A stretch of 64,000 nucleotides of DNA from Anisus vortex. Taxonomy: Eukaryota; Mollusca; Gastropoda; Planorbidae. Each line of letters opens with the position of its first letter. Position 1 is the first letter of the stretch. The notes beneath the pieces were generated by a model that had not been told where the DNA came from, searched no databases, and saw nothing but the letters and a program-made list of their open reading frames with translations. Position numbers and translations under genes: made by a program. Shown in pieces: positions 23,087 to 34,664 of this stretch. The DNA is taken from the NCBI GenBank assembly GCA_949126835.1, contig OX421500.1, forward strand, positions 31,850,141 to 31,914,140, in the 5' to 3' direction.

Positions 23087-24110
23087 TATTACAAGGCAAT
23101 TTATTCACCATAATAAATTATGGATGAGACCTTCTATTTAGATCACACAAGTATAATTATGATTTATAATGTTATTACGGCTAGAGCCCCCATTCAATTT
23201 ATGAAAATAATAGTTATAGTATTGTTATTATTAGTGTGAGTATCCTTGTATTAGTGAAGATCTTATTATATTAATCTGAAGTTTATTTGTAGTTGTCTAG
23301 AGTATTCCTGGTTCTTATAATCCCCTGGCAATTCACATAGCGTAGTTTTAGAGTTTTCAGTTGATTTACTTCATGTATAATTATTTATGTGGCTCATATT
23401 ATACAGCAAGAACCTCGATGTCGAGTGGTAGTGTAGATTATTAATATAGTTGAATAAATATCACACATACACACATGTATATAACTTTGAAATATTGACG
23501 TTAACCAAGTTGTGTAGAAAGCAACGATAAATTTGGTTTAATTTACAAGATCAATCCAGTAGGAATCCAAATAATATTATATACACAAACAAGAACTACA
23601 CATATTCCAATTAGTAATGAATATCCTCAATGAACATATAGCATTGTAGTTAATAGTAGAATAATAAATTTTCCATAATACAACTCAAATAGAAACGATT
23701 CTCAGAGACTCAGAATCTTAGATGTTATCTGATCGAATGTACGCCAAGAACTGACTAAAAGTGTCGAATCGCGTAGAAATATATTACGGGTCAATCGTTG
23801 GAAAAACCAGACAGCCTAGTGACACGAATATTTTAATCAAGCCTGCATGTTGACTGCGTGATCAGAATGTCAAGCAATAATGCTCTAACAAAATAAGGAG
23901 AGACCGGACGACCTTGACACGCTGTGTTTACGTGAACAGTTCATGTTTTTATCGAGGTTAATAAAAAAACAATAATGCTCTCATTAGGTTGGGAAAAACC
24001 CGGGGGAAACCTTGAGCTGAGAAATATTTTATATCGTTTAAACGCAATTCGCTTAAATGATTTAGTTGGTTTATTAACATTACAATGTAGGGAATTTACG
24101 TTTCGTAACA
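23087..24110 (-). repeat. 5' LTR of the gypsy-like element
   Basis: 1024 bp, the same length and, as far as I can read, the same sequence as the copy at 16076-17099. The 85-codon + frame starting in it and running into the microsatellite is spurious. Confidence 0.96.
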
Positions 24111-24179
<69 letters not shown>

Positions 24180-24199
24180 CATCTATCCATCTATCTATA
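24111..24199. repeat. CTAT microsatellite, right part
   Basis: About 20 CTAT units, the last few changed to CCAT. It is continuous in pattern with 16052-16075 once the retrotransposon is removed. Confidence 0.95.
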
Positions 24200-25190
24200 A
24201 CTTTTAAAGAATTTCTCTCTTTGAAACTGTAGGCCTTATGCGTCTACAATAAAAAAACAGGTGGATGACTTTCAATTCTCAACGATACAGATACAAAGTT
24301 GCTGTTTGTTTTTTTGAAACAAATTGGTGGAACACATCCCCCAGAATCCCAGGTGCCAGGGAGTTGCCTGAACACGGATGTAATTAAATACCAGGGGCTG
24401 TCGAGGGTGGCTGGGAGGGATGCAGATGGAGGAAATACCCCCCCCCCCCAAGTTCACTCCCCCATCCCCGGGCTTGGCAGCGCCCCGACACCCTGAGCAG
24501 GCCGCAGATCTTTAGTGGAAGTGGCACTAAATCTGCCTTGGGTAAACTGAGATATCAAAACGACACGATGGGCACATTTCAGCTCTGCACCCCCCCCCCC
24601 CACCTTTTTTTTCCCACCCCGACGCCCTCAGTGACAAACGCGAAAGTAAACACGATTTGATTGTCGTCCTAAAGATATTAAAGGAAGCCGGGCGGGGTGG
24701 GGGGTCAACGGAGGGTGGAGATGGAGGGGGGGGAGAATATTGTATGACCGCTGGTCAGTGTTGGTTCTAATTTAAATTGACAATTTCTTTGTGGACACTT
24801 AATTTCACTTTGATTTTTTTTTGAACACAGTGTTTGTGGTTAGTTTTTTTCGTCAACAACGCGTTATAGGCCTACTGTAATGTTTTCTTTTAGTGCCGCG
24901 TCCTTACGCACACCGATGGATAGATTTGAAACTTTCAGTTTGTAAGATTTGTTTTGTTTACATGTTTACTTTACTTCTACATTTTACTTTTGTATTTGTG
25001 GTAAATTGATTGGTTGGGAGGATTGATTGTTCAGATTTGGATAAATCTGCTTCTAAATAAATTAAAGTTGAATATGCAACGCTAATAGATGTTGAGTTGA
25101 TTGCATTGTGGACTATTTCGTGCAGGGACTTGCAACAAGCGGACCGCGGTCACAAAAGGCCGCTAAATCTTTTATTGTGAGGCTCCACAG
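24200..25190. other. Gene-free stretch with C and G homopolymers
   Basis: C runs near 24438 and 24591 and G-rich patches near 24695-24735. No gene is supported. Confidence 0.5.
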
Positions 25191-25194
25191 GGCT

Positions 25195-25295
25195 GCTAAC
25201 ACTTTTTAATAAAAATCATTGTGGTCACAAAATCTGGTGAACGCTGCTTTACCGGCCATATGGATCACTTTGGTCCGACGGGTACTTTACTAATT
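25195..25295 (+). mobile_element. SINE tail fragment
   Basis: The ending ctggtgaacgctgctttaccggcc followed by ttggtccgacgggtacttta is the SINE family 3' end. The head and body are missing. Confidence 0.75.
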
Positions 25296-26045
25296 ACTAC
25301 TTTTTAGTGAATTAGGATAAGTTATTTCCCTTGTATGTAGAGGAAAATATATAGGCCTACAATGGTATTTTTAGGCCTATGTTATATTTTACCGTTGTGA
25401 GTTATGGTTAAGGTAATTAGTCACTTAAATAAGATTAGCAGCACACACACACACACATTTTCTTCATTTTTACTCCCTTTATTTTAACTCGCACTGTCTG
25501 TCTGCTTGGTTTGTTGGTTCCTTGAATGTTTGTTAGCAAAACTTTGCATCGATTTTTCGACCACTTCCCGTCGTCCAATCATAACCTTTGGAATAGTCAC
25601 TAATACCTTGGACCAAATTACGAATCGAATAACATTTTATGTAAAACATGGCTGCCTCTACCGGACGAGACGGAAGTAAATAAACTTTTCGGCTTTGGCC
25701 CGAAAAAAAAAAGGATGCACAAAATTTTAGTGTGGAAATTCATAAGGTATGTCGGTATGATTGTTTTTTCGTCATCAAACTTTGGGCTCTAGCTTTGTGA
25801 TTGAAGGGGAAAAATTAATTCATGTTTACATTCGTGTCGTGTTTACTGCAAGCCGTACAAATGTTTACGGAAATCAGAATGCGGCCGACATTACCGATTG
25901 GAAATTTTAGTGTAGAAATTCATAAGGGTATGATATCAGATAAAGGGAGTATAAAAAAACTTTGTTTTTATGGGTTAGTTTTATTTCGATTTTAATGGCC
26001 TTTAAAAAGAAAATGTGACCACAACGAATTTGTTAAAAAATATAT

Positions 26046-26188
26046 ATGAACATACTAACACTTATACAGACTGTTCCAATGACCGTAAAGAACAGCTAGA
26101 CTAAACAGCGTTTTCCATGAACATACAAACACTTATACAGACTGTACCAATGACCGTAAAGAACAGCTAGACTAAACAGCGTTTTCCA
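26046..26188. repeat. Direct duplication, about 71 bp x 2
   Basis: The block from atgaacatac to cagcgttttcc occurs twice back to back (about 26046-26115 and 26117-26188) with a handful of differences (for example ctaa/caaa, tgttcc/tgtacc). Confidence 0.9.
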
Positions 26189-27160
26189 GTTTTCACCATT
26201 GTGTCAAAACATCATAGACACATATACAGACACACAGAGACACACACACATAGACAAACACAGAGACACGCACGATGAAAAACGTGAAAACAAATTTAAA
26301 AGTGAGTCAGCTGATATAAAAATCGTGCCATTTACCCCCCCTCCCCCATTTTTCCTCCTCCCACTATTCCCCCTCCCCTCTTCCACCCACCTCCTTCCCT
26401 CCCAACTACAAGAAAGAAACATCGACCCCTGGTGCCTTATGTTACGGCCCCTGCCACACTAAACTTGCAACTTGTCTCCGATGGAATAGCAAAGGGGCGG
26501 AACCCAATTCGATCATTTCATCTCTTCTCTCCCTTTCCTTTCTTCTTTCTTCTTCTTTCCTTTTTCTATTTGGGCAAGTTCCAGTTTTCACCTTAATTAA
26601 CTCCCGTGTTCCCTGCCACGCCCACTAGTTTTGTTCGCGTCGGGAAACCAATTTAGTTCGGGTGTCTTCGGAAGCCGGGGACGATATGAAAAACGAAGTG
26701 ACCTGCTTCCCTAATGGAATGTTAGCGACCTACGACATTCGCTATATGGGGGTGCCAATACTCCATCTCTCCCCTCCCCCCCCCCTCCCCTTTTTTTTTC
26801 TTTCTTTCCCACCACCCTTCCCCCAGCACTTTCATGATATAAAAGGCAATTAAAGAAAAAGGCGGAGGAGTCGAGAGTGGAGGTTCTAAGAAGCCATGAT
26901 GGAACTGCGCAACAGTCTATTGTAGGGGAAAGGGTATTAGACTTCACGGCACAAAAGGCGCAATGTGCGGTAGACTATCAACTATCAACCGAGGGAGACA
27001 GCGAGAGAATGGAGGTCACGTGGTATTATGTTGACTTAAGTTTGACTACTAGAAAGAAGGGGGGTGGGGGGGGGGGGGACAGACATATCTAATCTTCAAA
27101 GTGTGAGTGAAAATATTTCCAATAAGATTGAAATAGTTGTTTTTTTTTTTAAATTCTTCA
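26189..27160. other. Gene-free; CT-rich tracts around a more complex block
   Basis: C/T-rich tracts at 26335-26402 and 26765-26825 and a G run near 27058-27078. The 26455-26760 block is not low complexity and matches no repeat seen elsewhere in the window, so it could be regulatory. That is inference only. Confidence 0.45.
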
Positions 27161-27164
27161 CATT

Positions 27165-27345
27165 AACTTCGCAAACAGTTTCGTTTCTATCGGGCGACTG
27201 ATCAACCAGATCTCCGATAGCTAATTAGTGAACCCATTTTCCGTCATGATATCGAGCTGATATTTGGCGCATGGACGTGTTTCCGATAATTATACATTGT
27301 TTCCAATTTTTACGCCAAATTCCCCTATCCCTATCCCCACCCCCA
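27165..27345. repeat. Dispersed repeat, family of 6185 and 48340
   Basis: Shares atatcgagctgatatttggcgcatgg-like and caaattcccctatcc-like blocks and acacaaaatcagg, in the same order as the other two copies. Confidence 0.45.
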
Positions 27346-27827
27346 ACCTACACAAAATCAGGATGGATGATGTGTACTTATTTGAAATTGTCAATGGCGG
27401 ACTTAAGAAATACGCTGCTGTATTTGATTGAAATTTAACTACGCTTTAATTCTAGGAATGACTTTGTTTTAGTGGTTATTTAGTAGTTTCTTTAGTGGTT
27501 ATTTAGTAGTTTTTTTAGTGGTTATTTACAGGTTGTGGTTGTTTAGTGGTGGTTTCAGTGGTTCTTTAATTATGCCTACGTATCGTCACAAAATTTGGAA
27601 ATGCCTTTGGTTGTACGCCTAAAACAAAAGCTTTACTCTCACGTTGGCGCCTTGAGGCCAGAACTGGTTTTTGTGGGGCTTCTCTGTGGATAGGACATTG
27701 TTGCAAGATAATCTCGGGATTCTCGAGTTCCGTTCCACAATGTAACGTCTTGGTGGATGTTGCTTAGCTTAGTTCAATGCTGACGCTCCAATAGCCCGGA
27801 CTATAGCTATTGATAAAATCAAAAGGT

Positions 27828-28063
27828 AAATTATGCCCGTCTGACCGAATAGATCCATATGGCCGGTGAAGCAGCGTTTACCAGTTTCCGTGGCACACTG
27901 GGGGATTGTGTGGCCAGCACAATGCCAGGAACCTATCAGAGCTGGGTAGATTCAGGGTCACCCTCCAGACCCGGAAATAATTCCTAGCTTTGAGGATTCA
28001 AACTCAGGATCGTCGTTACGCCAGAAGAATGTACGCACTGCCAACCGGCCACCGTGCCCTAGA
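27828..28063 (-). mobile_element. tRNA-derived SINE, near full length
   Basis: Reverse-strand copy. The plus strand reads the tail ggccggtgaagcagcgtttaccag, then gtgtggccagcacaatgcc, then agagctgggtagattcaggg, then the B-box side and head ending ccggccaccgtgcc. The head is degraded. Confidence 0.85.
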
Positions 28064-28369
28064 TACTACTAAAACAATACAGCATTTCAGTATACATAAT
28101 ATATCGTTTTAGATATATGTGATATCCGTACTGAGAAAGGCGACGTTCAATAAGTTTGTCCGTTAGCTGCACGGTTATGGACAAAAACGAGCTGCACTAC
28201 CCAAAGCTAGAACTATCGAGGACATTCTCTCCCTCCTTACTCGTAAAACAGAGAGCTCGTTAACTTTCTAGTTTAATGGCTTCCCACGCTATAGCATTGA
28301 TGGGCCGTTTTATATCGCTGATGTCATGTGACATTTCAAGATGACAAGTTGAAGAAATAGTCCAAGACC

Positions 28370-28525
28370 CAACCGAACATAGAGATGAAGCAGGTTGGAT
28401 GAGGCTGGAAGAACTGGAAAGAGCTGGGAAGAATTGAAGTGACTGGCAAGAGACCGTGGAGAGTGGCGTGCTTTGACAGAGGCCCTATGTTCCACAAGGA
28501 ACCTAAAGGACAGATACTGATGATG
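28370..28525 (+). pseudogene. LINE ORF2 C-terminal end with (TGA)n tail
   Basis: One frame reads ARDRGEWRALTEALCSTRNL, then KDRY and a stop. This is the typical C terminus of RTE-like LINE polyproteins. It is followed directly by a tgatgatgatgaa tail that marks the LINE 3' end. Upstream coding is frameshifted and soon lost. Confidence 0.75.
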
Positions 28526-28820
28526 ATGAATTGAGTTTATTCATAATAATAATTAGTGATTGTATTCCTAAAAATAGATCTGGTCATATTAATTGATTTC
28601 AGTCTTATTTATTGATTGTAGTCATATTAATTTGTTATGGTCTTAACGATTGATTGGTAGCCCTGTGGAATAGCCACTTTTGCACTCTTTGTCTGTTCCG
28701 CTATAAAATACCCATATAGAAACGATGATAACATTAAAAGAAAAGTTCGACAAACTATCCATAACAAAAACATTTTAATACTAATTTACTTACACACTGT
28801 TTTTATTATCTTTAATTCAG

Positions 28821-29002
28821 ACAAAAGTCAAGTGGAAGAACAGCTCAGAATCAATGGGAAAGGTAAAAAGATGAGAAAACCCAGGACTATCTACTCCAGT
28901 TTACAGCTACAGCAACTGAACAGAAGGTTCCAGAGGACACAGTACCTGGCTCTACCTGAAAGGGCGGAGCTGGCAGCGTCCCTGGGGCTCACCCAGACAC
29001 AG
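28821..29002 (+). CDS. Dlx: Distal-less/Dlx homeobox protein, exon 2
   Basis: Middle coding exon, 182 bp, preceded by tttaattcag and followed by the donor cag|gtaaga. It completes codon 107 and encodes residues 107-167. These are a linker ending NGKGKKM and the first 44 residues of the homeodomain (protein 124-167), including [28 protein letters not shown] and SLGLTQTQ. These segments are diagnostic of the Dll/Dlx class. The exon ends in phase 0 after homeodomain residue Q44, the intron position I know from Dll/Dlx genes. No frameshift or substitution at a structural position is seen. Confidence 0.97.
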
Positions 29003-29129
29003 GTAAGAAAAAGACCTACAACGAATTCCCCGTTTCTGTTAAGGACCAATTTTTTGTGCTTTGTTGAAACCATGCAAAGTTCTTCGGATATTTTTTGTGT
29101 GTTGTTTCGTCTATAACTAATGACGACTG

Positions 29130-29310
29130 CAGATATGGCAATCGGAAATGGAATGGGTTGCCTGTCCTAGTCAGAAGAAAAGAAAAAATAACAATAAATA
29201 AAACAAACTTATGAACAAGAAGTTTAAAAAATTCGAAAATTAGAATTAAAGCCACGAGTTATCAGTTATCTTATGAATTTGAGTAGCGTCTTTAACATAT
29301 AAGACAAGAT
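29130..29310 (+). mobile_element. LINE 3'-end relic
   Basis: ggaaatggaatgggttgcctg resembles the WNGLPE coding end of the LINE terminus at 36592. The 29290-29312 stretch acatataagacaagatag resembles its ataagataag tail. Confidence 0.5.
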
Positions 29311-30446
29311 AGACGACTGTAACTTTGTTTTGATCCACACCTTGTTTATTTCTATGAAGCCCCTTAATTTAACTTTCTCGTATTTGTTATACTGTTTAAC
29401 GGTAGTCATTTATGGACGACTCTTAATGAATAGTTTTATATTATATGGATATCAACTTATAATTTTAAAAAAAGATGAATAGATTTACAGTAAGGTTTCA
29501 TCGTCTTTTCGACTTGTAAACTCAAACTCTATACCTGTATACGGGCGTATTCGTAGAAAGGGGCGCAGTGCGCCCTCTACGCGATCAGTAAACCTTGTTG
29601 AGCTCGACCTTAAAAAAAGAAGTTGCTGGAACTTTCATCCACGATGTACATCTTTTCTTTTACATTCTATTTCTATCTCGAACATTCTATTTCTGTTCCT
29701 TTCCTGGCTGTTCCAACAATCCTGTAATCTTAGTAATGCGCATGAGTCTACGCCCCCCCCCGGTCTTTGTCCCCCCCCCCCCCGCCCTCCCTTTTCCCTC
29801 TCAGTCTGCGCGCGCATCCCTTTCCTTTGAAGAAAAATGAAAGACTACTATGTACACTAAAGTGAAAAAAAAAGGCAAAAACAAAATGAAACAAAACATA
29901 AACAACAGAATATAGAGTCAGGGATAGAGAGAGATGGAAAGATAGATAGAGAGAACGAGAGAGAGAGAGAGAGAGAGAGTTTCTAGAAAGTTCTCAACCC
30001 AGACTGCATTATATATACAATATATAAACGTCAAGGTGGCAATTTGGAGCCGGATACCTGGAGGGGGAGGGGGACTTGTATCCAATGCTAAACATTGTCA
30101 TTTGCCTCCCTGTTGATGAGCTGCTTGCAACCATCACAACGTCTTGATGCATAACAATTACACCAGAGGAGGAGGAGGAGAGTGGAGGGAGGGAGGGAGG
30201 GAGGGAGGGGGGGGACACAGACGTGGATCGATGTCGTGGGAAACATCTAGATCTAATGTTCTGTATACAATGTTCAATAGATAATTAGCCCTTCGCTGCA
30301 TCTACCTGTATGCTTTGTAAGTAGGAGTTTTTTTTCTTTTTTCACCTTCTTCTCCCTATAAAATGTTTCATCCAATGGACTTTTATTTTCTTTCTCTTGA
30401 GTATAAAGATTGTTTTGACAGCTAAATCCCTTTGTATCATTAGTAG
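29311..30446. other. Gene-free intronic stretch
   Basis: C runs near 29752-29781, a GA run near 29952-29980 and GGGA repeats near 30184-30210. No gene is supported. Confidence 0.5.
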
Positions 30447-30712
30447 TTTGGGGCACAGTGGTCGAGGGAAGCGCGTTCGACTGGCGTTCCAAAGGTTCTT
30501 GGTTCCAATCCTGGTGGATGCTAGGATTTGTTACCGGGAATGGAGGGTGTCTCCTGAATCTACCCAGCTCTGATGGGTTCCTTGCATTAGTTTGGGTAAA
30601 GTAATGGCGGGTGGGCATTGTGTTGGCTACACATCCGATTGTATACTATGGCCAGAGAAACTGGGGAACGCTGCTTCATCTGCCCTATAATCAATTTGAT
30701 CCTAAGGATACT
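30447..30712 (+). mobile_element. tRNA-derived SINE, full length
   Basis: Head ggggcacagtggtcgaggga with B-box ggttccaatcctgg. Body ctacccagctctgatgggtt and ttgggtaaagtaatggcggg. Tail gaacgctgcttcatctgccc ending in tactttactt. About 30 bp shorter or changed at places compared with 34665-34935. Confidence 0.88.
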
Positions 30713-30767
30713 TTACTTTATTCGTAGCAGTGAAAATATAACAGTGATGCATACTCTTCAAGCCACG

Positions 30768-30890
30768 TCGGCCTGTTGGGCTAGTAAAGTTAATCATTTT
30801 CCGTGGCAAAGGCATACACAAAGAGATTGTGTGGCCATTACAATGCTCAACTGAGTACAAACCAGGGATTGGATAGATTCAGGGAAAAAA
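30768..30890 (-). mobile_element. SINE fragment, reverse strand
   Basis: ccgtggcaaaggcatacacaaagagattgtgtggccattacaatgctcaa is a diverged reverse copy of the SINE body. It ends near gattggatagattcaggg. Confidence 0.55.
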
Positions 30891-32340
30891 ATAATTTCCA
30901 TGACAACAGGAAATGTTGGCGTTAAACTGAAATGCTGATGTAAAACATTCTAATAAACTAACATCAGCCAATAACTTCATATGTGCCCTTTCTCTGAAAC
31001 TGATCGAAATAAAACTCAAAAAGGACTCATACAAATTATGACAAATAGAGGCTCCGTTACTGGGTGTCAGGGAAGTGTGGGGGCGCAGACATCATCAGCT
31101 TTAATGACCGATTAGCCTACTAGAGGCTCGTGTAGCTAGCACCATGCTCAACCGCCGATTAACTTTTTCCCCTTCAACCACAATCAGAGCTTGCCGACAT
31201 GTTTTTCGCGAACTTTATTTTTCCGCTTCATGGGATTCGAACCCTACTTTTCGAGAATGGCCATGCAATGCTCTGCACACTAAAGCCCCGGTTCTACGCC
31301 CCCCCCCCATTCCACAGCAATAAAAAAAAACAGACAACATACAACTAGAATGATTCGGTTTTGCTTCAATTTATCCATGTTTAAAATTCACTCCCCACCG
31401 CTTCCGCATAACATTCGCCTTTTTTAGTTTAACAAGCCTATTCTCTATAGAGAGCACTTCAACTCAAATCTAAGTTTATTTTCTCCTCTATTTAACCCAG
31501 TTGACAAAAAACATAGAAAACAAAACAAAGAAACCCAGGCAATGAAATGAACTTGAGATTATTTATAAAGGAATACAAAGGGAGTGTAAAGGGTCTGCTC
31601 CAGAATTTGGCTGCAGGGGGAGACGCTGCACTTCATTCGATGATGCCGCTATTTGAAAAGTAGTCCGGTTAGATGATCTCTTTTAGAAAACATCTTTTTA
31701 CGCCATGGTGGTTGTGCACTGGGCCGCAATACTTGGGGCTTAATTGAATCCCGCCCACCTATAATGTGCCCATACTTAACCCCCCAAAAAATAACAACAT
31801 CATGATAAAAAGTTATGCTTTGAATTATAAAAGAAGGACAATAAAAAGATGGCGGTGAAGAAAGAAAAGGCAGCCGTCCTGAGATTCTCAAGTGGAATCC
31901 TCGAAGATGTCTTCAAACGGAACATTTTTATGTAAATCAACAATCACCTTTTTTATATCAATGTTTTTATACCAATGCATTATACTGCAGCTGTGTTCTC
32001 GACATATTGAGATGTAATCCTCAAAGTTTACATTGCTAAATTAGACAAAGATAAAGAATGTATCGTAGCATTTAAAAATGTTAGTATAATGTTTTCATTG
32101 TATTGACTATTCCCAGAGGCCCACCTATATATTTCTTAGGTAAGTTAGGCAAAGGTTGTTTAGATTTTGGATATTTTGAGTACAGGTATGTATGTGTGTG
32201 TGTGTAGGGGGGGTCTTGCTCACATATACTGTCTTACGACCAGCCTATTGGTCACGTGAATTGTTCACGCCCTTGCACTCTTTAAAACAACACGTCTGCA
32301 AACGGCATTCGAGACTAGACTGACCCAAGTCTGACGCGCA
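30891..32340. other. Gene-free intronic stretch
   Basis: No gene or clear mobile element end. A C run lies near 31300 and a short GT run near 32188-32203. Confidence 0.5.
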
Positions 32341-32344
32341 ATAT

Positions 32345-32620
32345 CATCATCATCATCAATCCCATGACAGTTGGGGTCGTTGGGGGGGGGGGGGGGGGGA
32401 GCGAATAGACACTTCGGCAGTCAACTTTCTCCACTTTTGCCCATCTTGCGCGGTTGTCAATTGTTGAGTCAACTGCAGCCCTATCCAATGCTTGACATTG
32501 TCGAACCAGCATCTCCGCTGACGGCCTCTCCTACGCCCACCTTCTACCGTGCCCTGGAGGATTGTTTTTGTCAGGCTATTGCGCCGCAACACGTGCAATA
32601 TAAATGGTTTCAAATATAAA
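32345..32620 (-). pseudogene. LINE ORF2 C-terminal end with GAT tail
   Basis: The minus-strand frame contains LQGTVEGGRRRGRQRRCWFD and, further on, a diverged DGQKWRKLTAEVSIRSPP. This is a typical C terminus of RTE-like LINE polyproteins. Beyond it comes a short gatgatgat tail. It lacks reverse transcriptase motifs (5' truncated), and a poly-C insertion lies near 32381-32399. Confidence 0.8.
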
Positions 32621-33159
32621 CTTAATTCTGCATTTTTAATTATTTGAAAGTAATTGTTTGATTCAGGCCAGACGGTCACATTGCTATAAATAGTTTTTTT
32701 TAAACATATCCATGTCTGATTTTGATTGATCTACATTTCCAGTTCTTGAAATTAATATTAGTTTTCTTTGCGATAAACGCCTGGTTTTACTACACACACA
32801 CACACACACAAATACACGTATTTACTACTTAAAAAGACACGTATTTTCTAGCAGAGCATCAAGGCACACCAAGTCACACCTCATGTGACGTATACAGCGT
32901 GCATAATTCAGACACACCGACACTCGCGCACAGACACAGATGTACATGGTAAAAATCGACAACAAAAAAGAGGACAAACATACATACATACACTCGTGCA
33001 CGCGTAAAGACGAATAATAACCATTCACATCTAGACCTACACACTGACTTGGGGCCTGAAACATTCAATCAGAATTGCAACAACATAAAAAAATTAACAA
33101 TCTTAGACAAAAATCGCTTTTAATTCGTAATTAAATCTTGTTATATAAAATATTTTCTT

Positions 33160-33221
<62 letters not shown>

Positions 33222-33222
33222 T
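33160..33222. repeat. (CT)n microsatellite
   Basis: A nearly pure CT run of about 60 bp. Confidence 0.95.
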
Positions 33223-33569
33223 GAATTCTTTCTCTCCATCTATTCTTCGCGTTTTCACTACCCTCCTTCCTCCCCTTTCGTCCCTCCCCTGTTGTAGATT
33301 TTCATAATAGCCGCTGATTAGGCCAGCAGCACAGCCTCTTTAAATTACTCGACGACAGTCTCGGCCTTGGGTTAACGGCTCCGCTATATTTATCACGAGA
33401 ACAGAAACAAAAAAAAATATTCTAAATGAGCATCGGCCGGTTTTCATCATCATCGTCTTCGTCCTTGGGTATTTGTCTCATTGATTTCATTGAGGAGTTC
33501 TCTTTCCCATAACCTGGACAACAAATTTCTCCTTGCATTGAAATCGTGATAAGCTTGCCCCGAGTTGTG

Positions 33570-33695
33570 TCCGTGCATGGGTTGCCTGAAAAAAACAAGA
33601 ACAGGAAAACCTATGAACATCATTAAAAAAAAAACACTAAACTAAATGCAAGACTAAACTCAAACTACGGACTTTGTATGTATACATTTTCGTCT
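33570..33695 (+). mobile_element. LINE 3'-end relic
   Basis: gggttgcctgaaaaaaacaa, then ggaaaacctatgaacatcat and, downstream, actaaactcaaactacgg line up in order with the terminus at 36592-36760. Confidence 0.6.
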
Positions 33696-34107
33696 GTTAT
33701 TCGTTGTCTGTACTCTGTCTGTGACTGTTGACAGCGCATAGAACTGTTCCCAACGGGATATGTACTATACAAGTACTATTATTATTATTAAGCTTCTGAT
33801 GGAGCAGCGCCTATAACATATATGATATATAGACGAGAATGTCTCAATATTTTAAAAAAAAGTATCACATCACAGGGTCTACATAGGATGGGGAGGGTGT
33901 CTTTAGTCTACAATGGGCATTGTTTTCTTTTTAAAGCGATAGTTCAATTTCCTCCAATTTCTTGAATATATTATGGGGACGTCTACAGGGAGAAACTAAT
34001 GTTAAAGTTGCTCACTACCAATATACAATGTGTTACTTTCTATTAGTTGACAGCCATTCTCTAGACAAATATGTAGTTACTCAAATGTCACCTTCTTTAA
34101 ATAATAG

Positions 34108-34121
34108 GTTGCCATGGTGAC
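34108..34121. promoter_or_regulatory. Candidate RFX X-box
   Basis: GTTGCCATGGTGAC is an inverted-repeat match to the RFX-factor X-box (GTTGCC / GGTGAC half sites, 2-nt spacer). A looser half-site-like ggttacatcaacc follows 30 bp on. It lies in Dlx intron 2 outside recognisable repeats. Function is inferred from the motif only. Confidence 0.35.
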
Positions 34122-34664
34122 GTTATTTGAAGTCGTTACTATGGTTACATCAACCATTTCCACACACATTTGCATACTCTAAAAGACACAAACTAAAATT
34201 GCGAAAGCTATATTCAAGTTATTGATGGCACAAAACTCTAAATGCAAAACACAACAACAACAAAAATGACGAGGTCAAAGTCATTAGACATGTCACATGG
34301 CATATGTGCCAGACGTTCTTCCATTCATTGCATTCTCACTGAGATATCCCCCCTCCCACAAACACACACCACACTCCCCTATTTTTTGTTAACACCAACC
34401 CTCCCACTTTGCCAATGTTCTATGCCAAGACACGCCTATGACAGTGTCCCCTGTTTATGTCTAAAAACAAACTGTCCCTTCCAATTAAGCCGTCAAGTAG
34501 GCCGGAAGGAATCACTGTTGGCCTCTGAGTTCCCTCGGGGGTTCGGTGAGTAGAGATAGTATTCTCTGGGTTGACACGGCTATCAGGTAACGTAGCAGAC
34601 GTCATGGCAGCCAACGACATTCTGTTCAAATTTCGCCTCAATATACTTTGTCTAAAACGGTCTG

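Larger units (their letters stand above)
16076..24110 (-). mobile_element. Complete Ty3/gypsy LTR retrotransposon with Gmr1-like pol order
   Basis: An 8035-bp element on the minus strand bounded by two 1024-bp LTRs (16076-17099 and 23087-24110) that I read as identical. One intact gag-pol frame lies between them. Flanking CTAT on both sides fits a 4-bp target duplication, although the target is itself a CTAT microsatellite. It sits in Dlx intron 1, antisense to the gene. The 5' leader (22683-23086) carries a candidate primer binding site. A 774-bp non-coding stretch follows the stop codon before the 3' LTR. No envelope frame is present and no obvious polypurine tract is seen next to the 3' LTR. 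Intact coding plus identical LTRs point to a very recent insertion. Confidence 0.96.
7854..28820 (+). other. Dlx: Dlx intron 1 (about 21.0 kb)
   Basis: Begins gtgagt after 7853 and ends with the acceptor tttaattcag before 28821. It is a phase 1 intron: codon 107 is G from exon 1 plus AC from exon 2, giving Asp. It contains most of the repeats of the first half of the window, including a complete LTR retrotransposon in antisense orientation. Confidence 0.92.

Noticed and set aside
16076..24110. Envelope gene making this an errantivirus-like element
   Set aside because: No frame beyond gag-pol of meaningful length exists between the stop codon and the 3' LTR.
28832..29116. Unspliced reading of the Dlx exon 2 frame beyond 29002
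   Set aside because: A consensus donor gtaaga follows homeodomain residue 44, and the continuation at 50290 restores the conserved homeodomain; the read-through sequence does not.
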